A DNA stretch of 53,072 bases from Thermoguttaceae bacterium (GTDB lineage: Bacteria > Planctomycetota > Planctomycetia > Pirellulales > Thermoguttaceae), in contig JANXAQ010000081.1 of NCBI GenBank assembly GCA_025062105.1, positions 1-53,072 on the forward strand, given 5' to 3'. The notes under the pieces were generated by a model, which saw only the letters and a program-made list of their open reading frames with translations, ran no database searches and had not been told where the DNA came from. Below are positions 30,777 to 38,345 of this stretch, one piece after another. The position numbers and the translations under genes were made by a program. Within the stretch, counting starts at the first letter, position 1. Each line of letters begins with the position of its first letter.

Positions 30777-33008
30777 ATGCACGAGACGATTCTATTAGCT
30801 GCTATGCTATTTCTTCCGGGTGGGGAATCTTCCACAAGATGGTTCGGCGCTTCGGCGGACCCTCAGCGGTTGCAAACGTTTCGGGTGGAAGGGGTCAGCG
30901 TTCCGGTCTGCGGGACGGTTTACGGTCCGAAGCTGGAACAGGGCGGGATGCCATTGGGCGGCCTGGGCACAGGGTATTTGTGTCTGGACCCAGACGGCCG
31001 GTTAGGGAAATGTTCGATTTTCAATCGGCTGCCTTATCCCCTTCAGCTCGGCCAGCCATGTTTTTACTTGAAGCTTGGCGATCGTCGTCTGACGTTGGCC
31101 ACGCCCAAAGACGGCCAAGGAGATGCGAAAACAGTCCACTATTTCGGGCATTTTCCCGTGGCGGATGTTCGCTTTGAATTGGCAGAGCCTATTCAGGTGG
31201 AACTGCGGGCCTATAGCCCCTTTTTGCCAGGCGATGCGGGGGAGAGCAATACGCCGGCAGCCGTTTTCCTGGTCCGGATAACCAATCTTTCCAGCCAGCC
31301 GCAAAAAGGCGTTCTGATCTTCTCGCCAGGCGGATTTCCTCAAGGCACAGCCGAAGCATTTTCCCCCGGACAAAACTGGACAGGTATTCAGGTTCGCCAC
31401 AAGCCGGTGGACCGGTTGCCCGACTGGGCGCCATGTACGTACGCCTTGGCGGTGGAGAATGGATCGGCGGATGCCGATTCCTCTGGGGTGCAGGTGGGGG
31501 CCGATTTCCAGCTACAACCTGCTGAGGCCGCTGTAGTTCGATTCATCCTCGCCTGGCATCAGCCCTATCTCCGGGAACGCTCAGGCCGGGTGGAAAAACA
31601 CAAATACGCCGAGCGGTTCGCTGATGCCAAGGCTGTGGCCGAAGCGGCCGTTCGTAGTCATGAGCAATGGCTCCGCCGCGTGTTGGCCTGGCAAGAGGTG
31701 ATTTATGGGGCGCAGCTACCTGACTGGCTCAAAGAAGAATTGGTCAATGTGTTATCCACCTTAACGAAAAATTCGGTTTGGCTGGCCCGCACCCGACCGG
31801 ACGACTGGTGGGACCAGGAGGGTCTTTTCCTAGTGAACGAAAGTTTTGCCACCTGTCCGGTTATGGAGACGATGCCTTGCCGATTCTTCGGCCATTGGCC
31901 TACCTTGTTTTTCTTTCCGGAACTGGAACGGAGCAGCTTAAAAGCCATTCGGTTTTTCCAGCTCCGGGGCGGCCAACCGCCGTTTTGCCTAGGTTTAGAA
32001 TTTGCGATCCGAGACCCCCGATACCACTGCCAGCACACGGCCGGCGCTGGGGAATACGCCCAGATGATCTATCGCTACTATCTCCGGACCGGTGATGAGG
32101 CGTTTTTGAAAGACTTTTGGCCCTCAGCCCGCGATAGCCTGAACTTCATGCTCTGGCTCGATCGGGATGGGGATGGGCTGGTGGAAGATCACTCCCATGC
32201 GGCCGAAGGAGAATACTTTCCCGCCAACAATCCCATGGACACTTGGCCCTTCTACGGGGCTAGCAGTTACACAGCCGGCAAAGGGTTGGCCTCGCTTATC
32301 TGCGGCGTCAAGATGGCGGAACTGATGGGCGACCAAGCCCAGGCAGCCCAGTGGCGCAAAGTTCTCCAGCGGGGCCAACAGAGTTATGAGGAAAAACTGT
32401 GGACCGGCGAGTTCTACCGGACCTACAACGACCCCGCCACAGGCCGACGTAACGACTCCTGCCTAGCCGCCCAGCTTCACAGCGTCTGGTGTACGCGCGT
32501 GTTAGGCCTGGAAGACCCCCTGCCCAAAGATCGCATCCACAAAGCGCTGGACAGCATCGCCCGATTGAACATGCCGGCGTCGCGATTCGGCATGGTGAAC
32601 GCCGTGTTTGCGGACGGCAAACCCTGCATCGAGGGCGGCCCGGACCCGGACGGCGGTCGGATATGGTCTCGCGACATTTTCATCCAGTGCAACGCCACGG
32701 CCGCTATGGTCTTTATGTATCACGGACGCCGGCAGGAAGGCGAAAAGGCGGCCCAGACCATGCTCGATACTCTTTTCCGTGGGCCGCACCCAATGCCCTG
32801 GTCGCAGCCTTGCGGAATTCACTCCCTGACAGGCGCTACGACCCACGGCCATGATTACTACGATCACATGGTCGTCTGGACTTATCCGCTTGCTTTGGCG
32901 GGCCAAGACATCCGAGCGGCTTGCGCCGCCGGAGGGTTGATCGACCGGATTCTTCGGGCAGCCGCCCAGCGAAAATCCTCACCGGATCCGCAAAGACCCA
33001 CCCCCTGA
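30777..33008 (+). CDS. Exported GH116-type (DUF608) glucosidase / glucosylceramidase-like enzyme
   Basis: A 743-residue enzyme. The N-terminus MHETILLAAMLFLPGG is a short signal-like segment. GGMPLGGLGTGYLCLDPDGR opens the beta-sandwich N-domain (GBA2_N). The alpha/alpha-barrel C-domain (DUF608) begins about residue 310 with WLKEELVNVLSTLTKNSVWL. It contains DWWDQEGLFLVNESFATCPV, LDRDGDGLVEDHSHAAEGEY and GGRIWSRDIFIQCNATA, segments typical of GH116 retaining beta-glucosidases. The family hydrolyses beta-glucosides, and in animals glucosylceramide. The start at 30777 has AAGGAG 6 bases upstream; a tandem ATG at 30774 is equally possible. The frame is open 52 codons further, but without a start context. 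A strong promoter and two operator-like sites suggest regulation by sugar. Confidence 0.85.
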   Translation: MHETILLAAMLFLPGGESSTRWFGASADPQRLQTFRVEGVSVPVCGTVYGPKLEQGGMPLGGLGTGYLCLDPDGRLGKCSIFNRLPYPLQLGQPCFYLKLGDRRLTLATPKDGQGDAKTVHYFGHFPVADVRFELAEPIQVELRAYSPFLPGDAGESNTPAAVFLVRITNLSSQPQKGVLIFSPGGFPQGTAEAFSPGQNWTGIQVRHKPVDRLPDWAPCTYALAVENGSADADSSGVQVGADFQLQPAEAAVVRFILAWHQPYLRERSGRVEKHKYAERFADAKAVAEAAVRSHEQWLRRVLAWQEVIYGAQLPDWLKEELVNVLSTLTKNSVWLARTRPDDWWDQEGLFLVNESFATCPVMETMPCRFFGHWPTLFFFPELERSSLKAIRFFQLRGGQPPFCLGLEFAIRDPRYHCQHTAGAGEYAQMIYRYYLRTGDEAFLKDFWPSARDSLNFMLWLDRDGDGLVEDHSHAAEGEYFPANNPMDTWPFYGASSYTAGKGLASLICGVKMAELMGDQAQAAQWRKVLQRGQQSYEEKLWTGEFYRTYNDPATGRRNDSCLAAQLHSVWCTRVLGLEDPLPKDRIHKALDSIARLNMPASRFGMVNAVFADGKPCIEGGPDPDGGRIWSRDIFIQCNATAAMVFMYHGRRQEGEKAAQTMLDTLFRGPHPMPWSQPCGIHSLTGATTHGHDYYDHMVVWTYPLALAGQDIRAACAAGGLIDRILRAAAQRKSSPDPQRPTP
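30870..30882 (+). promoter_or_regulatory. Second LacI-type operator candidate, inside the coding region
   Basis: TTGCAAACGTTTC shares the TGCAAACGTTT core with the site at 30698. Centre-to-centre distance is about 172 bp. Here it encodes Leu-Gln-Thr-Phe, so coincidence is possible. Confidence 0.35.
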
Positions 33009-33150
33009 ATCTCATTGCCACACAAGCGGATCTGGGGGGTAGGCTCCTTTGGCCCATTGCCGCATAAATGGGGAGGATCTTTTCCTCCATCCCTACTTTC
33101 GCAGGGATAACAAAGAAATTGAGCCGCCACTCGGCTGAGATGCTCCCTAG
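33009..33150. repeat. Small palindromic repeats between convergent genes
   Basis: CATTGCCACACAAGCGGATC and CTACTTTCGCAGGGATAAC are copies of the dispersed hairpin type; GCCACTCGGCTGAGATGCTC is a CTTCAGCCGA-type fragment. Confidence 0.6.
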
Positions 33151-33648
33151 TTAGAAATCGTCTTTGCCGGTAAGTTCCTTTTCCATTTCGTCGGCCGTAG
33201 TGGTAACCGCATGGAGGGCCAATAGCAAGGTTTTCGTGTCGGTGTCGGCGGCGATTTGGGCGGCGAAGACGGCCACATAGTGATCGCCCATTTTGCGAAT
33301 CTGCCAGGCGCCCAGTTTGACCTGCCCATTTTGCTCTAACAGACGAGCCGCAATTTTCGGCGGGATCGGCTCCTTCGACCGATAGCCAATCGACCAAATC
33401 TGCCGGATTTCCATCGTCCCCAGTTGGGAGGTGCGGGATAAAATGAAAGCCAGTTGGGTCCTTTCATCGTCGATCCGATTACCCAACACAAAATCGCCAT
33501 CCTCATCAATCTTGTATTTCAACTCTGCTTCCTGAAGGAGTTTTTCTACCCGCTGGTCGGGGCTTTTCTTGGCGCCCAGTTGGCCAAAGGCCATCGGAGC
33601 TGCCTGCAGGACCCCAATCAGCAACACACTCACCACCATCCTATTCAT
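33151..33648 (-). CDS. Exported YbjN-like protein
   Basis: A 165-residue protein. MNRMVVSVLLIGVLQAAPMA with FGQ after it (residues 1-23) is a signal peptide. The remainder matches the general pattern of YbjN-type proteins, with a single alpha/beta domain: VEKLLQEAELKYKIDEDGDF, RTQLAFILSRTS, EIRQIWSIGY, VKLGAWQIRK, and a C-terminal ADEMEKELTG. YbjN members are chaperone-like or regulatory, and the role here is unknown. AAGGAG lies 6-7 bases before the start at 33648; longer in-frame starts have no support. It is divergent from the cystathionine gamma-synthase/lyase gene with a 117-base gap. Confidence 0.75.
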   Translation of the reverse strand: MNRMVVSVLLIGVLQAAPMAFGQLGAKKSPDQRVEKLLQEAELKYKIDEDGDFVLGNRIDDERTQLAFILSRTSQLGTMEIRQIWSIGYRSKEPIPPKIAARLLEQNGQVKLGAWQIRKMGDHYVAVFAAQIAADTDTKTLLLALHAVTTTADEMEKELTGKDDF

Positions 33649-33765
33649 GGGCTTCTCCTTCATTCGGGAAGGTTTAAAATTCTTCCAGGCTACCACGTCC
33701 TGGAAACCTTCGGCAGCATACTGCATTCCTAATTTTCTGTCAATAGCATGAGGAGAAAGGATAGA

Positions 33766-34920
33766 ATGCATTTTCGTACACGTGCCATTCATGTGGGTCA
33801 GCAACCCGATCCGGCTACCGGTGCTGTGGTGCCGCCGATTCATCTGGCCGCTACCTATGTACAGCCCGGTGTCGGCCAATGGGGACCGTATGATTATTCC
33901 CGCAGCGGCAATCCTACCCGAAAAGTCTTTGAAACGACGCTAGCCAATCTGGAAGGCGGCTCCGGCGCCTTGGCCTTTTCCTCCGGCATGGCCGCCATCC
34001 ATGCGACTATGATGCTCCTGGACCCGGGCGATCATGTACTGGCCAGTTGGGATCTTTACGGCGGCACCTATCGACTTTTGCGACGGATTTTGAGCCGACA
34101 GGGTATCGAAGCCACCTTTGCTCCCTCAGACAATCTGGAACTGTTTGCCCAAGCGATTCGACCAAACACTCGGCTGGTTTGGATCGAGACGCCAGGCAAT
34201 CCGCTTTTGTCGATTACCGACATTGCCGCCTGTGCCGAGTTAGCCCATCGGCACGGGGCGATTTTGGGCGTGGACAGCACTTTTGCCACCCCGGTGCTCA
34301 CCCGACCTCTGGAACTAGGAGCAGATATTGTGATGCATTCGGCCACCAAATACCTGGGCGGCCATAGCGATGTATTGGGCGGCGCCTTGGTGGTTCGAGA
34401 TCCGGGGCTACTGGATCGCCTTTGGACCATTCAAAATGCTACTGGCGGCGTCATGGCCCCGTTGGAAGCCTTTTTGTGCAGCAGGGGCCTGAAAACCCTG
34501 GAATTGCGGGTCCGGGAGCAATGCCACACGGCTTCGCTGCTGGCGCAGCGTCTGGCCGAACACCCTAGGGTCCGCCGGGTCTATTACCCCGGTTTGCCAA
34601 GCCATCCGGGCCATCCGATTGCCTGCCGACAAATGGAGGGCGGTTTTGGAGCGATGATCAGTTTTGAATTGGACGGCCCATCTGAGCAGGCTAAGCAGTT
34701 TGTCCAATCCACCCAAATCATCCAACTTGCCGTCAGCCTCGGAGCCGTCGAATCTCTTATTGAGCTGCCGGCATTTATGTCCCACGCCAGTTACGAACCG
34801 GCTGAACGGGCCGCTCGTGGCATCTCCGATACTCTCGTCCGCCTTTCGGTCGGCCTGGAACATCCCGACGACCTATGGAGCGACTTAGAGCAAGCCTTCC
34901 GAAAGGCATTTCCCTATTGA
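33766..34920 (+). CDS. Cystathionine gamma-synthase / gamma-lyase
   Basis: A 384-residue PLP enzyme of transsulfuration. All landmarks are present: YDYSRSGNPTR (42-52) with the phosphate-binding Tyr and Arg, DLYGGTYRLL (96-105) with the active-site Tyr, cofactor Asp 170 in GVDSTFATP, PLP-binding Lys 195 in HSATKYLGGHSD, and GLKTLELRV. Synthase and lyase cannot be separated safely by eye. The start at 33766 follows AAAGGA; an ATG six codons earlier lacks a site. It is the standard form, in contrast to the plant-like paralogue at 24961, so the two probably take different substrates or act in opposite directions. Confidence 0.9.
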   Translation: MHFRTRAIHVGQQPDPATGAVVPPIHLAATYVQPGVGQWGPYDYSRSGNPTRKVFETTLANLEGGSGALAFSSGMAAIHATMMLLDPGDHVLASWDLYGGTYRLLRRILSRQGIEATFAPSDNLELFAQAIRPNTRLVWIETPGNPLLSITDIAACAELAHRHGAILGVDSTFATPVLTRPLELGADIVMHSATKYLGGHSDVLGGALVVRDPGLLDRLWTIQNATGGVMAPLEAFLCSRGLKTLELRVREQCHTASLLAQRLAEHPRVRRVYYPGLPSHPGHPIACRQMEGGFGAMISFELDGPSEQAKQFVQSTQIIQLAVSLGAVESLIELPAFMSHASYEPAERAARGISDTLVRLSVGLEHPDDLWSDLEQAFRKAFPY

Positions 34921-35162
34921 GCTTTGAATAACGAATTAAACTGGGCCTATGCCAGAAAGCCGGGAAAATACGCTACCTGTCAGGCTGGGAGGTTTATTTG
35001 GTAACTCAACGTCAATAATCCGGACTGTCCGCCTCATGAAAGGTCTAAGCTCCTTATCGAAGGAACCGGCTCGTGATGTCATCCCTGCGCAAGCAGGGAT
35101 CCAGGCGCCGGTGGGGCTCCCTTGTTGCCCGTTTTGGAAAAATGACAAAGTTCCAGTCCTCA
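34921..35162. repeat. Spacer with a small palindromic repeat
   Basis: GTCATCCCTGCGCAAGCAGG at 35078-35097 is one dispersed hairpin copy. No gene is seen. Confidence 0.5.
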
Positions 35163-35317
35163 GAGGCTGTCTGAAAATGATGAATTGGGGATTTCCTTAG
35201 GGCAGGTTCTGAGGGCAGCCCTGCCCCAGAAATCGGAAACACAGGGTTGAGCGGTTCATCCAAAGGGAAGGAATCCCCTTGCTTAATCGAGCAAAAATGC
35301 ATTGTTCCGACACCCTC
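35163..35317. repeat. Family 2 element with TCA duplication
   Basis: Ends GAGGCTGTCTGAAAAT and TTCCGACACCCTC, 155 bp. TCA is duplicated at 35160-35162 and 35318-35320. Confidence 0.85.
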
Positions 35318-35362
35318 TCAGAGTAGTCTGGATTCCCGCTTGCGCGGGAATGACAATCTAAG

Positions 35363-35510
35363 CTCGACTTTTGCCATTTTTAAGCCTGGGCCGGAAGGGC
35401 AACGTTCTAACTCTTTGTAGGTATTAGAGTTAGGAAATCCTATGTGCAAATGAGGTTTGTTACGTAACTTCTGGCAGCAAAAGGAGTTAGGGAAAATGGC
35501 AAAAGTCGAA
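35363..35510. repeat. Family 1 element, intact copy K with CTAAG duplication
   Basis: A 148-bp copy with ends CTCGACTTTTGCCATTTTT and AAAATGGCAAAAGTCGAA. CTAAG is duplicated at 35358-35362 and 35511-35515. A small ATTCCCGC hairpin (35330-35355) lies directly before it. Confidence 0.93.
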
Positions 35511-35581
35511 CTAAGGCCTCTACCCCAAAACAACCATCAGGCACTTCCGCACGAAGTGCCCATTTTCCTGTCTTCCCACCA

Positions 35582-36856
35582 CTAGGTTTTCTCCCCCAAT
35601 CGGTAAAAGCGTACGGCATTCTGGTAGAAGAGTTTCCAATTGTCCACATCGGATCGGTCGCGCACAATCTCTTTTAACGCCATGACCCATTGCCGCAGAG
35701 TGGCTGTGCGGGTGCAGACCGGCCAATCGCTGGCAAAGATCACCCGATCCGGGCCGAAAACCTCCAGACAGTGATTGACAATCGGTGCTAGGTGTTCGGG
35801 CTTCCAATGGTCTTTCTCGGCTCGGGCGACAATGCCGGAAATTTTGCACACCACGTGTTCGCGTCGGGCAAGCTCGGCAATATCCCGCCGCCACTGCTCC
35901 GGATCATGCGACGGCGTGCGGGTAGCCGGGGCATTATCTGCCGATCCTCCAGTCGCCTTCGCATCAGGGGGATCGGACACTCCGGAGGCCGGTTTCGGCG
36001 ATTCCAGACTGTTCGAGCCGGCCGGAATTCTTATTCCCGCCGGAGGGGGTGCTGATTCGGTTGGTCCTGAGGCCCTGTTGGCCCGGCTAGCGGCAAAGGC
36101 CAATGGATCAGCGTTGCCGCAGTGATCCAACACAAACCGGGTTCCTGGGCAGGCATCGACTAGTTTAATGGCATCCGGCAGTCGCTGTGGCGGCATACAC
36201 AGGTCAAAGCACATCCCCAATTCCCCCAGAAGCCGTATGTCCTGGATGAACTGTTTTTCCTGCCACACGGTGGTATTTCCGTCCCGGGGAATCCGCCGAA
36301 CGCCTTTGACCCAAGGCGAATCCTTAAACCGGCGGATATAGGGGGCAAATTGCTGTGTGCCAGGCCGACCACCCAAAACCGCACCCACTAAAAGCCCCTT
36401 TTTCTGGCATAGGTCCAGGACATAGTCGGCTTCTTTTAGAAGGTCTTCATCGTGGACGTCCACTTCCATATAGACGGCATGGACAATATTCAACCCCTCG
36501 GCTTCCCGGAGATATTCTTCCAGGAGATGATCCCGACACAACGGATCGCCCTGCCGGAGCCAGGGAAGCCGAACCTTTTTTAGGTCCCAAAGATGCAGAT
36601 GGGTATCGACAATAGGCACTTTATTTAGGGAGGGAGCCGGGAAAGGTGCAGCTGGGGCCGGGGCAGGGGCGCTGCTCACCCATAGACCGGAGAGCGGATG
36701 GCTGTCGGAATGGGTTGGCTGGGCTTTTTCGGCGGTAAAACTTCCAAAGGCTTTCCCGCCCAGTGCCAAGCTACCCAGCCTAACCAGCAGGTTTCCAAGG
36801 AACTTCCGGCGTGTGAGTTCGGAGAAGTTGGTAGAATAAGACTCAGTGGAGGGCAT
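35582..36856 (-). CDS. Tat-exported amidohydrolase (PF04909 type) with an internal insertion
   Basis: A 424-residue metal-dependent hydrolase of the amidohydrolase-2 superfamily, exported through Tat (LTRRKFLGNLLVRLGSLALG, arginines 16-17). Metal ligands are visible: DTHLHLW (84-90), the His of FVLDHCGN (about 245), and the Asp of FASDWPVC (about 377). The family decarboxylates or hydrolyses lactones and aromatic acids, e.g. the fucose-lactone hydrolase branch; the exact substrate is unknown. Residues about 253-319 are a Pro/Ala/Ser-rich insertion with no family counterpart, placed between the DHCG strand and the next helix. Its DNA contains a GGAATTCTTATTCCCGCC stretch like the dispersed hairpins. 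AAGGAG precedes the ATG by 8-9 bases. Confidence 0.85.
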   Translation of the reverse strand: MPSTESYSTNFSELTRRKFLGNLLVRLGSLALGGKAFGSFTAEKAQPTHSDSHPLSGLWVSSAPAPAPAAPFPAPSLNKVPIVDTHLHLWDLKKVRLPWLRQGDPLCRDHLLEEYLREAEGLNIVHAVYMEVDVHDEDLLKEADYVLDLCQKKGLLVGAVLGGRPGTQQFAPYIRRFKDSPWVKGVRRIPRDGNTTVWQEKQFIQDIRLLGELGMCFDLCMPPQRLPDAIKLVDACPGTRFVLDHCGNADPLAFAASRANRASGPTESAPPPAGIRIPAGSNSLESPKPASGVSDPPDAKATGGSADNAPATRTPSHDPEQWRRDIAELARREHVVCKISGIVARAEKDHWKPEHLAPIVNHCLEVFGPDRVIFASDWPVCTRTATLRQWVMALKEIVRDRSDVDNWKLFYQNAVRFYRLGEKT

Positions 36857-36932
36857 AAATGGTACTCCTTATAGGGTGGATTGAAGGTAGAAAATGGTTT
36901 GGCAAGGGGTGGCTCGAAAGCGTTTTTGATAT

Positions 36933-36968
36933 CAATATACACAAAATAGACAATATACACAAAATAGC
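36933..36968. repeat. Two tandem 18-bp AT-rich repeats upstream of the amidohydrolase
   Basis: AATATACACAAAATAG occurs at 36934-36949 and again at 36952-36967. Read towards the amidohydrolase gene, each copy contains TGTGTATATT, which resembles an extended -10 box. This could be a double promoter or a paired binding site, about 80-110 bases before the start codon. Confidence 0.45.
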
Positions 36969-37115
36969 CAAATTTGTGTGAAATATTATTTCTGCTAACC
37001 TGGCCGGTGGTAAGGAATATTCCCTCAATACTGGATAGAACCCAAGCCGATCCTAAAGGTACCAGAACCTTCCCCGGTGTGTTGTACCCTACCTATCCGA
37101 ACAGGAACCCAGGCA

Positions 37116-37445
37116 ATGAAACTATGGAAAATTGCGTGTGCCCTTCTGATTGTGGGGGGATTATGGCTAGCCAATTTTTCTGACCAAGCCTCCGCCCAGC
37201 AGGCATTCGGCCGACAATGGTCCCGCACTATGACCTTCCAGGATTGGAACCGCTTCTACCATTATCCGTATGTGTATTATCCCCAGAACTTCTGGGGGCC
37301 TGACTATTACCGCAGTTCAGAAGATCTCTACTACCGATATCCGCCCGAAATGCGGATTCCGGTCTATAACAAGCGGTGGCAAAACTTTTATCCTAAACCC
37401 CACGCCTATCACCAAGGCCACCATTTCATCCTGGATGTATTCTAA
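37116..37445 (+). CDS. Small exported Tyr/Trp-rich planctomycete protein
   Basis: A 109-residue exported protein. The N-terminus MKLWKIACALLIVGGLWLAN is a signal peptide with likely cleavage after ASA. The mature part is rich in Tyr, Trp, Phe, Pro and His (WNRFYHYPYVYYPQNFWGPD, RYPPEMRIPVYNKRWQNFYP) and ends GHHFILDVF. Proteins with this pattern are conserved in planctomycetes and sometimes labelled calmodulin-binding without evidence; the function is unknown. The start at 37116 is the Met that opens the signal peptide; an AGGAACCCAGG stretch lies just upstream. Confidence 0.75.
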   Translation: MKLWKIACALLIVGGLWLANFSDQASAQQAFGRQWSRTMTFQDWNRFYHYPYVYYPQNFWGPDYYRSSEDLYYRYPPEMRIPVYNKRWQNFYPKPHAYHQGHHFILDVF

Positions 37446-38345
37446 CCGGCCAATGTACCAATCAGAACTTTAATATTTCAGCTCAGTAAAGAAACCTGCT
37501 TCTGCCCCCCGAGTGAGAGGCAGGCATTCCCTTCGGCAATGCCGACGACGCCCTCTGCCACCAAACTCCGAAGACCGAAGGCGGAAGCAAAGTAGGTTCG
37601 GCAGAGGGCAGAGTAGGTTCTGAGAATCAACGAAGGAACGTTCTGCCTTCTGTCCTCTGCCTTCCCGGCTCGGATCTCTGCCCCCTCACCCTATCCCTCT
37701 GCCGCCAGGGGAGAGGGGAGAAAAATAAGTTCCCCAGCCAGGGGTGGGCGGAGAAAAATAAGCTCTCCCGGCCGGGAAACTGGAGCAACAGGAGGCCCTA
37801 AGCGGAGAAACAGCAGGCCCACGCCCTTAGGTGAGACGCGGGAAAAACCAAGGGACCCACCCCCTTCCTAATCCTATCCAGCACCCTTTTCAGGGAGCGA
37901 TTGGCGCCGGGGACCCAAATGGAGGGGTTCCCGGAGGAAACACCTAGTCCGCACCGACGCCCGGTAGCGTCCTAGCCCGAACGCTGCCGGGTGTTTTCGG
38001 TTTCTTGAACCTCCACCAGTTCAACCGAATGAGGAAGCTGCCTAGTTGGTACGAGGAAGCTGCCTGGTTTATGCGAGGAAAGCTCTAAGTTGTCATTCCC
38101 GCGTAAGCGGGAATCCAGCAGAGATATCCCAAAAACGGAATTCCTGCTTGCGCAGGAATAACAAAGCGGGTCATTTGGTGGAAATGTTACGAATCTGCTC
38201 CGAGCTAAAGCTTGCCCAGCCCGCCCAAGCAACCTACAACCCATGCGTTTGCAGGGGGCTTGTTGGGAGGAAAGCCCTGATTAAAAATCGTTACGTGGGG
38301 TGTTTGATCGGTGCTGGTCTGCTCCTGCGAAACCGTCTTTCTGAA
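37446..38345. repeat. Long spacer of palindromic and pyrimidine-rich repeats
   Basis: It contains GGCATTCCCTTCGGCAATGC (37527-37546, a hairpin related to one at the window end) and repeated CCTCTGCC/GGCAGAGGGCAG segments (37545-37690). CCAGGGGAGAGGGGAGAAAA units lie at 37705-37760, and two ATTCCCGC-type hairpins at 38093-38165. The open frame of the next gene reaches back to 38046 through these hairpins. No independent gene is seen. Confidence 0.6.

Noticed and set aside
38046..38345. 100 extra codons at the start of the restriction-modification gene
   Set aside because: They translate dispersed hairpin repeats and unrelated spacer; the recognisable protein starts near 38346.
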